9,827 nt of DNA from Actinomycetes bacterium (GTDB taxonomy: Bacteria > Actinomycetota > Acidimicrobiia > Acidimicrobiales > RAAP-2), in assembly GCA_021826655.1 (NCBI GenBank), contig JAKAZC010000082.1:1-9827 (forward strand). The letters are read 5' to 3'. Of this stretch, positions 1 through 6,307 are shown in pieces. The notes beneath the pieces were generated by a model, which was not told the DNA's origin, did not search any database, and saw only the letters and a list, made by a program, of their open reading frames with translations. Both the position numbers and the translations under genes were made by a program. How positions within the stretch are numbered: position 1 is the stretch's first letter; every line of letters begins with the position of its first letter.

Positions 1-791
1 ATGTAGACGGTGGGCTTCACCGTCTTGCCGGTCTGGCCGACCTGATGCGAGTAGGGGACCCAGCCGGCGTCCACGATGGCCCGGCTGGCCCCGGCCGCTC
101 CGTGGAGCAGGGTGGCGAGCTGTTCGATCATGGCGTACTGCTCCTTCTCGCCCAGGCCACGACCCCCCGAGACGACGACATCGGCCTCGTCCAGTTTGGG
201 CCCCGTGCGCGCCTCGACGTGACGGGCCACGATGCGGGCGGCATTCGCCGCACCGGTGTCGGGGGCCGGAGCGACCACGACGGTGGCACTCGCGCCTCCC
301 GACGGCTCGGCCGGGAACGACTTGGCGCGGATGACGAAGATTCCGGGACCGTCGCCCGGGAAGCGCGCGGTGAGGATCTCGGTGCCGCCGAAGATGGCGT
401 GCTGACTGGCCAGACCGACGTCGGACTCGGTGAGGTCGACGACGTTGGTGAGGACCGGACGGTCGAGCTTCACCGACAGGCGGCCGGCGATGTCGCGCCC
501 GTCGTAGGAGGCGGGCAGCAGCACGGCGTCGGGTCCGGTACCGCTGGTGACGGCCCCGGCGATGGCTGCGGCGACCGGCGCGCCGGGCAAGGCACCTCCC
601 AGGTCGCCCACGTCGTGGACGGTGGTGGCCCCGTACTCGCCGAGCGCAGCGGCGGCAGATGCGCCGTCTCCCCAGACGACGGCCTCGACCGCGTTCGCCA
701 GGGTGCGGGCATGGCTCACCAGCTCGAGCGAGGTGGTGGTGGGGATGCCGTCGACGACTTCGGCGACAACCCAGATCTTTGCGATGGTCAT
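1..791 (-). CDS. etfA: Electron transfer flavoprotein subunit alpha (partial, C-terminus off the left edge)
   Basis: The large ETF subunit carries FAD and, with EtfB, takes electrons from acyl-CoA and other flavin dehydrogenases and passes them to ETF:quinone oxidoreductase. The first 263 residues are visible, starting MTIAKIWVVAEV. The N-terminal adenine-nucleotide-like domain covers about residues 1-190. The C-terminal FAD domain then begins with VVSGGRGLG, GASRAIVDAGW and SHQVGQTGKTVKP, all hallmark ETF-alpha segments. The usual length is about 315-325 residues, so roughly 55 are missing at the edge, including the rest of the FAD site. The ATG is preceded by AGGAGA at good spacing. The gap to etfB is 23 bp, so the two genes are one transcript. 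The FAD motif fits the conventional type; with the C-terminus unseen, a bifurcating type cannot be formally excluded. Confidence 0.96.
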   Translation of the reverse strand, partial: MTIAKIWVVAEVVDGIPTTTSLELVSHARTLANAVEAVVWGDGASAAAALGEYGATTVHDVGDLGGALPGAPVAAAIAGAVTSGTGPDAVLLPASYDGRDIAGRLSVKLDRPVLTNVVDLTESDVGLASQHAIFGGTEILTARFPGDGPGIFVIRAKSFPAEPSGGASATVVVAPAPDTGAANAARIVARHVEARTGPKLDEADVVVSGGRGLGEKEQYAMIEQLATLLHGAAGASRAIVDAGWVPYSHQVGQTGKTVKPTVY

Positions 792-814
792 GTGCGTGTT
801 CTCCTGTACCGGCC

Positions 815-1594
815 CTAGAGGACCTTGAGCTGCTCGAGGAACTCGATCACCCGCAGGTGACCCTCGCCCTCGTCGACGACGATCTCACCGGCGGCCCGCG
901 CATCCGCCGGGGCCACGTCGGTGATCTCCTGACGGGCGCCCGCGGCACCGACCTGGCCGGCGTCGAGGCCGAGATCGGCGACCGTGAGGTTCTCGACCGG
1001 CTTGGACTTGGCGGCCATGATCCCCTTGAAGGACGGGTAACGGGGCTCGACCACACCGGCGGTCACCGTGACGACGGCCGGGAGCGGGCACTCGACCTCG
1101 TCGTAGCCGGCCTCGGTCTGGCGCTCGACCTTGACCGAGGAACCGGTCACCTCCACCTTCTTGGCGAAGGTCACCGAAGGCAGACCGAGGAGCTCGGCGA
1201 TCTGGACCGGGGTGGTCCCGGTGTAGCCGTCCGACGACTCGGTGGCGGCCAGGATCAGATCGGGTTCGGCCCGCTTGATGGCGGCGGCCAGTACCTTTGC
1301 GGTCCCGAGGGCGTCGCAGCCCGCCAGGGCCGGGTCGCTCACCAGGATGGCCTTGGCGGCGCCCATGGCCAGTGCGGTGCGGAGGCCGGAGACCTCGCCG
1401 TTCGGGGCCATGGAGACCAGGGTCACCTCGCCACCCCCGGCGGCATCGGCGAGCTGCAGAGCCATCTCGACGCCGTAGGCGTCGGAATCGTCAAGGATCA
1501 GCTTTCCGTCACGGACAAGGTTCTTCGACCCCGGATCCAGCGCCGGCGGAGCGGCGGGATCGGGGATCTGCTTTACACAGACGACGACGTTCAT
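815..1594 (-). CDS. etfB: Electron transfer flavoprotein subunit beta
   Basis: Small ETF subunit of 259 residues, a normal length. It packs against EtfA and holds the structural AMP and the recognition loop for partner dehydrogenases. Visible landmarks are the N-terminal MNVVVCVKQIPDP, the strand-helix segment VTLVSMAP around residue 58, TESSDGYTGTTPVQIAELLG at 118-137, and the ETF-beta signature region VEPRYPSFKGIMAAKSKPVE at 182-201. The ATG at 1594 is chosen because the family starts exactly here. The reading frame stays open 16 codons further upstream, but that stretch has no family similarity. No Shine-Dalgarno sequence precedes this ATG, unlike etfA 23 bp downstream; see the promoter entry for possible leaderless initiation. 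Cytosolic. Confidence 0.97.
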   Translation of the reverse strand: MNVVVCVKQIPDPAAPPALDPGSKNLVRDGKLILDDSDAYGVEMALQLADAAGGGEVTLVSMAPNGEVSGLRTALAMGAAKAILVSDPALAGCDALGTAKVLAAAIKRAEPDLILAATESSDGYTGTTPVQIAELLGLPSVTFAKKVEVTGSSVKVERQTEAGYDEVECPLPAVVTVTAGVVEPRYPSFKGIMAAKSKPVENLTVADLGLDAGQVGAAGARQEITDVAPADARAAGEIVVDEGEGHLRVIEFLEQLKVL

Positions 1595-1602
1595 AGTCGT
1601 GC

Positions 1603-1633
1603 ATTGTTGACGAAAACCGACCGGTTGGACCAA
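1603..1633 (-). promoter_or_regulatory. Candidate promoter of etfBA, possibly giving a near-leaderless mRNA
   Basis: Read on the minus strand, TTGGTC (1633-1628) and AACAAT (1608-1603) are separated by 19 bp. AACAAT matches four of six -10 consensus positions; the -35 match is weak. Only 8 nt lie between the -10 hexamer and the etfB ATG, so transcription would begin at or just before the start codon. That fits the absence of a Shine-Dalgarno sequence. A small dyad TTGG-A-CCAA (1625-1633) overlaps the -35. This is an inference from motif positions only. Confidence 0.35.
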
Positions 1634-1655
1634 TCGACGCACCGGCCCAGGTCAG

Positions 1656-1695
1656 GGTGCCCGGAGGCCGGGCCCCTTGGCCGCCACCGGGCACC
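1656..1695 (-). terminator. Strong GC hairpin downstream of the GDPD gene (possible non-canonical terminator)
   Basis: A perfect 9-bp inverted repeat, GGTGCCCGG (1656-1664) and CCGGGCACC (1687-1695), encloses a 22-nt GC-rich loop that can pair further within itself (GGCC...GGCC). An outer 7-bp pair, GGTCAGG (1650-1656) and CCTGACC (1722-1728), could extend the structure. It lies 42 bp past the GDPD stop codon. No T-run follows on the minus strand, so it is not a textbook intrinsic terminator; U-tract-less hairpins have been proposed as terminators in actinobacteria. It could also be an mRNA-stability stem ahead of etfB. Confidence 0.4.
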
Positions 1696-1736
1696 GGCCG
1701 CCCCCCGGGTCCCGGGTCCCACCTGACCCGGCCCGG

Positions 1737-2441
1737 TCAGTCCAGGTCGAGGGCCTCACGGGCCATGGCGACGTCATCGGTGATGATCGTGTCCACACCG
1801 GCCGCCACCACCGTGGTGAGGGTGGTCCGGTCGGCCACGGTCCAGGTGGCCACGGACAGTCCGGCGTCGTGTGCACCTGCGACGGTGGCCGGTGCCACCA
1901 GGCCCACCGGCAGGTGGACGGCGCCACACCCCAGGGCGACTGCGCTTCCGACGGCTGCGGCAGGATCTGACGAGGAGATCACCAGCAGGCCGGTCCGGAT
2001 GCCGGAACCGATGGCCCGGACGGCGGCAAGGGCCCCGGGCCAGAACGACGACACGACGACCGACTCCTGTGCTCCTACCGCCTCGATCAGGTGCACGACA
2101 TCGGCGGCACACCGGTCCGCGGGGTCGAATGCCGGCTCCGTCGGAAGGTTCTTCACCTCGATGTTGACGGTCATGCCGGTGCACACGAGCAGCGCATCGG
2201 CCAGGAGTGGCACATGCGACGGGAGATCGGCGGTGGACAGCCGGTGGATCGCGCCCACCCCGTCGATCACCGGATCGTGGTGCACCGCCAGCCCACCGTC
2301 GGCGGTCAGCCGCACGTCGAGTTCGACGCCGTCGGCTCCCAGCTCGCCGGCCCGGCCGAACGCCTCGAGCGTGTTCTCCCGGATGCCCGAGAGGGGGTCC
2401 GGGCTCCCCCGGTGCGCCTGCACCGCACTCCGTGCGCTCAC
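1737..2441 (-). CDS. Glycerophosphodiester phosphodiesterase family protein
   Basis: 234 residues with the GDPD TIM-barrel fold. The enzyme hydrolyses glycerophosphodiesters such as glycerophosphoglycerol to sn-glycerol 3-phosphate and an alcohol in a metal-dependent reaction. Visible motifs in order: AHRG with catalytic His10, RENTLEAF at 21-28, VELDV with metal ligands Glu40 and Asp42, HHDP with the second catalytic His55, and NIEVK with Glu95 and Lys97. The C-terminal VATWTV and GVDTIITDD complete the barrel. There is no signal peptide, so it is probably cytosolic, unlike secreted GlpQ types. The GTG at 2441 is chosen for a strong AGAGGAG eight bases upstream and because the protein then begins right before the barrel. 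An in-frame ATG at 2474 is the alternative. Substrate cannot be told from sequence. It is divergent from whiB1. Confidence 0.93.
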   Translation of the reverse strand: MSARSAVQAHRGSPDPLSGIRENTLEAFGRAGELGADGVELDVRLTADGGLAVHHDPVIDGVGAIHRLSTADLPSHVPLLADALLVCTGMTVNIEVKNLPTEPAFDPADRCAADVVHLIEAVGAQESVVVSSFWPGALAAVRAIGSGIRTGLLVISSSDPAAAVGSAVALGCGAVHLPVGLVAPATVAGAHDAGLSVATWTVADRTTLTTVVAAGVDTIITDDVAMAREALDLD

Positions 2442-2449
2442 GCTGGGCG

Positions 2450-2491
2450 CTCCTCTCGACACCTGACGCGACATCGGGGACCATGTGTCAA
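2450..2491 (-). promoter_or_regulatory. GDPD upstream signals: consensus -35 box and Shine-Dalgarno
   Basis: On the minus strand a perfect TTGACA hexamer sits at 2491-2486. The -10 position 17 bp further (CGTCAG) is a poor match, so an activator may be needed if this promoter is real. The ribosome site AGAGGAG lies at 2456-2450, eight bases before the GTG at 2441. A start at ATG 2474 would fall inside the promoter, which favours GTG 2441. Confidence 0.4.
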
Positions 2492-2492
2492 A

Positions 2493-2504
2493 TCCCACGT
2501 GGGA
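2493..2504. promoter_or_regulatory. Perfect 12-bp palindrome TCCCACGTGGGA in the divergent intergenic region
   Basis: TCCCAC/GTGGGA is fully symmetric with a CACGTG core. It lies one base beyond the TTGACA box of the GDPD gene on one side and 12 bp from the candidate whiB1 -35 on the other. That position suits an operator acting on one or both divergent promoters. The binding factor is unknown. Confidence 0.4.
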
Positions 2505-2516
2505 GGCCCCAAAAGT

Positions 2517-2547
2517 GCTTGCAAGCGTGGGTACCTCTGGATACTCT
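2517..2547 (+). promoter_or_regulatory. Candidate whiB1 promoter overlapping palindrome GCTTGCAAGC
   Basis: TTGCAA (2519-2524) is followed after 17 bp by TACTCT (2542-2547); an alternative -10, GATACT at 2540-2545, would have a 15-bp spacer. The -35 is embedded in the perfect 10-bp palindrome GCTTGCAAGC (2517-2526). A start near 2554 would leave a leader of about 90 nt containing the CRP-type site. The consensus match is moderate. Confidence 0.35.
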
Positions 2548-2592
2548 AGTGAACGAACCCTGAACGGCCGGTGACGTGTGTAGCGCCGAGCT

Positions 2593-2610
2593 TTGTGAAA
2601 GAAATCACAA
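2593..2610 (+). promoter_or_regulatory. Perfect CRP/FNR-family binding site upstream of whiB1
   Basis: TTGTGA-N6-TCACAA is an exact dyad containing the full CRP core TGTGA-N6-TCACA (2594-2609). Its centre is about 45 bp before the whiB1 GTG. In Mycobacterium tuberculosis the cAMP-responsive CRP (Rv3676) is known to bind upstream of whiB1 (Rv3219), so the site and its target agree. Relative to the candidate promoter at 2517-2547 it lies downstream, which would suggest repression. If transcription instead starts near 2640, it would sit in an activating position. The sequence cannot decide this. Confidence 0.7.
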
Positions 2611-2616
2611 GAGGGT

Positions 2617-2626
2617 AGTCCGGACT
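2617..2626. promoter_or_regulatory. 10-bp palindrome AGTCCGGACT between the CRP-type site and the whiB1 ribosome site
   Basis: AGTCC/GGACT is perfectly symmetric and ends 8 bp before the whiB1 Shine-Dalgarno sequence GGAGG (2635-2639). It could be a further operator or a short mRNA stem near the ribosome site. No factor is assigned. Confidence 0.25.
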
Positions 2627-2646
2627 GATGATGTGGAGGAATCAGC

Positions 2647-2937
2647 GTGGCCCTCATGTGGAATCGCACGGTCGAGTGGGACGAAGGTGACTGGCGGCAG
2701 TTCGCTGCCTGTCGGAGCACCGAGCCCGATCTGTTCTTCCCCATCGGGACAACCGGACCCGCGGTCGACCAGATCGAGTCGGCCAAGCGGGTCTGCCGCA
2801 CGTGCGAGGTCCAGGAGACCTGCCTCGATTTCGCACTCGCCACGAACCAGGAGTCGGGCGTGTGGGGTGCCACTTCCGAGGAGGAGCGCCGCAAACTCCG
2901 CAAGGCCTGGCTGGCCGCACGTCGCCGGGCCTCCTGA
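2647..2937 (+). CDS. whiB1: WhiB-family [4Fe-4S] transcriptional regulator, WhiB1-like
   Basis: A 96-residue cytosolic regulator confined to actinobacteria. The cluster ligands are Cys22, Cys50, Cys53 and Cys59 (C-x27-C-x2-C-x5-C). The turn GVWGATSEEERR (71-82) and a basic C-terminus KLRKAWLAARRR, which can contact DNA, follow. WhiB1 binds sigma factor region 4, and its cluster reacts with nitric oxide. The GTG at 2647 is chosen for GGAGG seven bases upstream; an internal ATG at 2656 would also leave the domain whole. Assignment to WhiB1 rather than another paralogue rests on two things: pdtaS lies directly downstream and convergent, as in M. tuberculosis (Rv3219/Rv3220c), and a CRP-type site lies upstream, as at mycobacterial whiB1. 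Family membership is certain, the paralogue is inferred. Confidence 0.95.
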   Translation: MALMWNRTVEWDEGDWRQFAACRSTEPDLFFPIGTTGPAVDQIESAKRVCRTCEVQETCLDFALATNQESGVWGATSEEERRKLRKAWLAARRRAS

Positions 2938-3056
2938 GCCCCGCCCGACTCGCCACCTCGGGTGCGGGCCCTGATGGCGGCCTCCCCGCCTGCTTCCATG
3001 CGGTAGGAACCCGGGGCCCGGCATGACGCTGGAGCGTGGACGCGTCGGCTGACGGA

Positions 3057-4598
3057 CTACTGACCGATCGCCTGCGGATCCCGTGCCGGCAATTCGATGG
3101 CCACCAGGGTGCCCGTGAGGTCGGAGGCGTCGCGTGCTCGGTTGCGCATGGTGATCGTCCCGCCGAGCTGGCTGCGCACCAGGTCCCGTACGATCGACAG
3201 CCCGAGGCTCTGTGTCTCATCGATGTCGAATCCGTCGGGCAGCCCGGACCCGTCGTCGACCACCTCCACCCGAAGGAGGCCGCTCTGGACCTGTAGGTCC
3301 ACCCGGATCGTCCCCGTGTGCTCGCGATCCGGCGGACCAGGCTCCCCGTCCTCCTCGCCTTCCGCCTCGAAGTCGAGGAAGGCGTGCTCGATGGCGTTCT
3401 GCACGAGTTCGGCCAGCACCACGGCGAGGGGCGTGGCCACGTCGGCCGGCACCTCGCCCAGGCCGCCGGTCACCTCGAAGACCAGGTGACGCGAGACGAC
3501 AGAGTCCTTGGCCATCCGGATCAACGACGTCACGATCTCGTCGAAGGGAACCTGATCGCTCGGCTCGCGGGACAGGATCTCGTGGACGATGGCGATCGAC
3601 CGGACCCGGCGCTCCGCCTCGAACAACGCGACCCGCCCGCCACCGGGGGGCAACCGCCGGGCCTGCAGCCGGAGCAGTGCCGAGATCGTCTGCAGGTTGT
3701 TCTTGACCCGGTGGTGCACCTCGCGGATCGCGGCGTCCTTGGACAGGAGCAGCCTGTCGAGGCGGCGGACATCGGTCACGTCGCGCAGGAGCACGATGCA
3801 CCCGGTCACCTCCTCCGCCTGGATCAGTGGGATGCAGTGCAGCAGCACGGTCACGTCGGGACGCCGTTCGACCTCCTCCACCACCGGGAGCGCCGAGGCC
3901 AGGGCCCATTCGATGGCCGACTCCTCGATGCCGAGGTCCGTGAGCCTGCGGCCCTCGATCTGCGAGTACATGCCCATACGGTGGAGTGCGTTGGTGGCGT
4001 TCGGCGACGCGTACCGGACACGTCCCTCCTCGTCGACCAGTACGACGCCGTCACCGACACGGGGTGCCTCCTCCGTCGCAACCTCTTCGCTGGGAAACGG
4101 GAACGTGCCCTCCGACAGCATGACGGCGAACCGGTTGAAGACGTCCCGGTAGGTACGTTCCAGGTGGCCGGGCCGCCGTCCGGCACCGGCCGACATGCGG
4201 GCGAGGACCGCCACGATCTCCCCCTCGCACCGCACCGGGATGCACTGCAGGCGGACCGGCTCGCCACCGGGCTCGAGCACCATCTCGCCCCGTGAGGACT
4301 CTTCCGATTCGAACGCCAGCACCACGAGGGGCCACACGTCGGCGTCCACCGTCTGGCCGACGAGGTCGTGCTCCACGACCGTCGAGCTGTTCGACGGTCG
4401 CATCTGACCGAGGATGACCAGTTCGAGACCGCTCAGCCGGCGGTCGCCCGGGTCGGGAGCCATTGGCGCCATCAGCACCAGGTCGGAGAAGGACAGGTCG
4501 GCCAGGATGCCCCACGTGCCGAGGAGTCGCTGCAGGTGGGCCAGCTGGCCGTCGTCGAGGTTGGTGCGCTCGAAGGCGAGCTCGGCCGGGGTCGCCAC
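3057..4598 (-). CDS. pdtaS: PdtaS-type cytosolic sensor histidine kinase (HisKA_2 family)
   Basis: 513 residues without membrane segments. Domains in order: an N-terminal GAF-like sensor (about 1-165, beginning MATPAELAFERTNLDDGQLAHLQ), a PAS domain (about 183-275, GVVLVDEEGRVRYASPNA), the HisKA_2 dimerisation helix with EVHHRVKNNLQT (His295/His296, the second aligning with the family phospho-His), and an ATPase domain with N-box Asn401 (ELVQNAIEHAF), DDGSGLPDG (448-456) and SLGLSIV. In mycobacteria PdtaS phosphorylates PdtaR, an ANTAR antitermination regulator, and is linked to nutrient, copper and nitric-oxide responses. No partner regulator gene is in view, as expected, since pdtaR is unlinked in mycobacteria too. 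An acidic insert (about 410-425, AEGEEDGEPGPP) follows the N-box. GTG start 2 bp after the PHP gene stop, with a G-run as ribosome site, so translation is probably coupled. Confidence 0.93.
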   Translation of the reverse strand: MATPAELAFERTNLDDGQLAHLQRLLGTWGILADLSFSDLVLMAPMAPDPGDRRLSGLELVILGQMRPSNSSTVVEHDLVGQTVDADVWPLVVLAFESEESSRGEMVLEPGGEPVRLQCIPVRCEGEIVAVLARMSAGAGRRPGHLERTYRDVFNRFAVMLSEGTFPFPSEEVATEEAPRVGDGVVLVDEEGRVRYASPNATNALHRMGMYSQIEGRRLTDLGIEESAIEWALASALPVVEEVERRPDVTVLLHCIPLIQAEEVTGCIVLLRDVTDVRRLDRLLLSKDAAIREVHHRVKNNLQTISALLRLQARRLPPGGGRVALFEAERRVRSIAIVHEILSREPSDQVPFDEIVTSLIRMAKDSVVSRHLVFEVTGGLGEVPADVATPLAVVLAELVQNAIEHAFLDFEAEGEEDGEPGPPDREHTGTIRVDLQVQSGLLRVEVVDDGSGLPDGFDIDETQSLGLSIVRDLVRSQLGGTITMRNRARDASDLTGTLVAIELPARDPQAIGQ

Positions 4599-4600
4599 CG

Positions 4601-5512
4601 TCAGCCCCCCGACGGGCCCCGGTCGTCGTCGGACCCCCGAGCCGGTGCCACCGGGACGTCCAGCGGCATGCGCTGCCGGAAGCCGCGCAACGTGTCGACG
4701 CCGGCAGCCGCGAGCAGTTCCCGAAGGTCGTCGGCCCGCTCGGCGACGTCCGGCAGCGTGTGGGCATCAGAAGCGGTGGTGAGCGGCACGCCCTGGTCCA
4801 CGAAGCGACGGAAGAGCGGCGGTGCCGGATACTCCTCGCCCACCGGCTTGCGCCAGCCCGCCGACGACAGCTCGGCCGCCATTCCCGACCGCAACGCCGC
4901 CTCGGTGATGCGGTCATAGAACTCGTCCGGGACGTCGGGGACGCGCCCGGTGATCTTCACCAGATCGGGATGGGCCAGGACGTCACACACACCCGACGCG
5001 GCGAGCTCCTCGAGCGCTCGCGTGTACTCGTCCCAGACCTCGTCGATCACCCGGTGATCCCACTCGGCCACCACCAGTGGGTCGGACAGGACGTCGAACC
5101 GCCAGGTCCCGAGCCAGTGCACGGAGCCGAGCAGCACGTCGAACGGGTACCCGTCGAGTAGGTCGGCGACATCGTCCATCCGGTCTTGGTAGTAGTCGAC
5201 TTCGAGGCCGAGCACCACCGGGAGCCCGGCCGCCTTGACCTCCTCCACCACTCCGACGTAGTCGTCGAGATCCACCCGGGCGTGATGGTCCCAGTAGGCG
5301 GCCATCCCGGGTCGGAGCGCGTCACCGGGCAGACCGTCCCAGAATCCGCCGAGACGGTCCTTCGCCTGGGTGAACCGGAACAGGTGCTCGGTGACGGCGA
5401 TCTCCGTGATCCCACGGAAGGCGGCCAGTTCGCAGTAGGCGGCCACCTGCTCGACCGTGGTCTGGGCGTCGCCCTGGCTGTGGGGCCACAGGTGGAGGTG
5501 GTAGTCCAGCAC
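4601..5512 (-). CDS. PHP-domain phosphoesterase, histidinol-phosphatase (HisJ/HisK)-like
   Basis: 303 residues with a complete PHP metal centre: DYHLH (His5, His7), TEH (Glu42, His43), GLEVDYY (Glu104), GSVHW (His132), AHPD (His181) and SDAH (Asp249, His251). These place up to three metal ions for phosphate-ester hydrolysis. The segment AELSSAGWRKPVGEEYP (213-229) resembles the HisJ-type histidinol-phosphate phosphatases of histidine biosynthesis. No other his gene is nearby, so a different phosphomonoester is equally possible. The GTG start at 5512 is the only reasonable one; AAAGGA lies about 12 bases upstream, a little far. The gap to pdtaS is 2 bp, so the two are almost surely co-transcribed. 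The C-terminal 20 residues or so are a charged tail outside the fold. Confidence 0.88.
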   Translation of the reverse strand: MLDYHLHLWPHSQGDAQTTVEQVAAYCELAAFRGITEIAVTEHLFRFTQAKDRLGGFWDGLPGDALRPGMAAYWDHHARVDLDDYVGVVEEVKAAGLPVVLGLEVDYYQDRMDDVADLLDGYPFDVLLGSVHWLGTWRFDVLSDPLVVAEWDHRVIDEVWDEYTRALEELAASGVCDVLAHPDLVKITGRVPDVPDEFYDRITEAALRSGMAAELSSAGWRKPVGEEYPAPPLFRRFVDQGVPLTTASDAHTLPDVAERADDLRELLAAAGVDTLRGFRQRMPLDVPVAPARGSDDDRGPSGG

Positions 5513-5541
5513 GCTGGTGTTCGATCCTTTCGGAGCCGGTC

Positions 5542-5589
5542 GGTCGGGCGGGTCGGCGGTCGGGCGGGTCGGCGGTCGGGCGGGTCCGT
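5542..5589. repeat. Three tandem copies of a 16-bp G-rich unit
   Basis: GGTCGGGCGGGTCGGC occurs exactly at 5542-5557 and 5558-5573, and with two end mismatches at 5574-5589. It lies in the 96-bp gap between the O-methyltransferase stop and the PHP gene start. The plus strand, template for both genes, carries six GGG runs and could form a G-quadruplex. The number of copies may vary between strains. Confidence 0.85.
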
Positions 5590-5608
5590 GGGCGGCCGGG
5601 GGTGTGGC

Positions 5609-6307
5609 TCAGCCGGCTCTGCGGATCAGGGTGACACCGTCCCGGACTGTGGTCTGGGCCACGACGACCCGCGGGTCCGTCGCCAGGAAGTCGTTGAAGC
5701 CCCGCAGGGCCACCGTGTCGGTCGAGATGTCGGCGGGATCGAGGACCCGTCCGGACCACAGGGTGTTGTCCGCCACGATGAGCCCTCTCGGTGCGAGCTT
5801 CGGCAGGACCGCTTCGTAGTAGTCGCGATAGCCGGCCTTGTCGGCATCGAGGAAGACGAGGTCGAAGGGTCCCGGCAGCGCGGCGATGGTGTCACGGGCC
5901 GGACCCTCGACGACCTCGATGGCATCGGCGTAGGGACTGGCGGCGATGTGCCGGCGAGCGAATGCGGCGTGGTCCGGGGAGAGCTCGCAGGTGACGATCC
6001 GACCGCCAGGGGCGAGCCCGGCGGCCATGGCCAGGGCGGAGTACCCCCCGAATGTCCCGACCTCGAGCACCGACGTGGCGGACAGCGCGAAGGTGAGCAG
6101 CTCAAGGTACCGCCCTTCGAGTCGGCCCACCATCATCTGCGGGTGGTCGAGGGTGACCAGGAGCTCGGCGGCCAGCGCTTCGAGGTGGGTGGGTGGGGCC
6201 GTCGAATGATCCGTGGCGTAAGCCTCGACTTCAGGGTCGACGATGTCGGTCACCCCTGCATCGTACGGCCCCCCGGTGTCCCACGCGCCTGAGCGCGGAG
6301 TCGTCAT
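5609..6307 (-). CDS. SAM-dependent O-methyltransferase (catechol/caffeoyl-CoA type, family 3)
   Basis: 232 residues from ATG 6307. Motifs: VLEVGTFGGYSALAMA (80-95), the SAM-binding glycine loop; CELSP with acidic Glu108 for the SAM ribose; the metal ligand Asp154 in FLDADKAGY; and DN (Asp180, Asn181) in IVADNTLWSG. These define the divalent-cation-dependent O-methyltransferase family that methylates catechol-like hydroxyls; bacterial members have diverse small-molecule substrates, so the substrate is unknown. The ATG overlaps the stop of the upstream ATPase gene by 4 bp (ATGA), which favours coupled translation from 6307. The GTG at 6253, giving MTDIVDPEVEAYA, matches the usual family start better and is a serious alternative; the first 18 residues look unstructured. 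A further 96 bp separates it from the PHP gene. Confidence 0.92.
   Translation of the reverse strand: MTTPRSGAWDTGGPYDAGVTDIVDPEVEAYATDHSTAPPTHLEALAAELLVTLDHPQMMVGRLEGRYLELLTFALSATSVLEVGTFGGYSALAMAAGLAPGGRIVTCELSPDHAAFARRHIAASPYADAIEVVEGPARDTIAALPGPFDLVFLDADKAGYRDYYEAVLPKLAPRGLIVADNTLWSGRVLDPADISTDTVALRGFNDFLATDPRVVVAQTTVRDGVTLIRRAG

Noticed and set aside
659..1726. Long open frame on the plus strand opposite etfB and etfA
   Set aside because: It is antisense to strongly supported etfBA, has no recognisable family features, and reflects codon bias in high-GC DNA. The frame at 45-818 is rejected for the same reason.
2442..2999. Upstream extension of the GDPD frame through the whiB1 gene
   Set aside because: The extension is antisense to whiB1 and lacks any family similarity. 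A strong ribosome site supports GTG 2441.
2938..3056. Bidirectional terminator between whiB1 and pdtaS
   Set aside because: The best stem (CCCGA/TCGGG) is only 5 bp with a 9-nt loop and no flanking T-run, so I do not call it.
3318..4295. 325-codon plus-strand open frame opposite pdtaS
   Set aside because: It is fully antisense to an intact kinase with all its motifs, and its composition (His/Gln/Asp-rich) is typical of the complement of high-GC genes.
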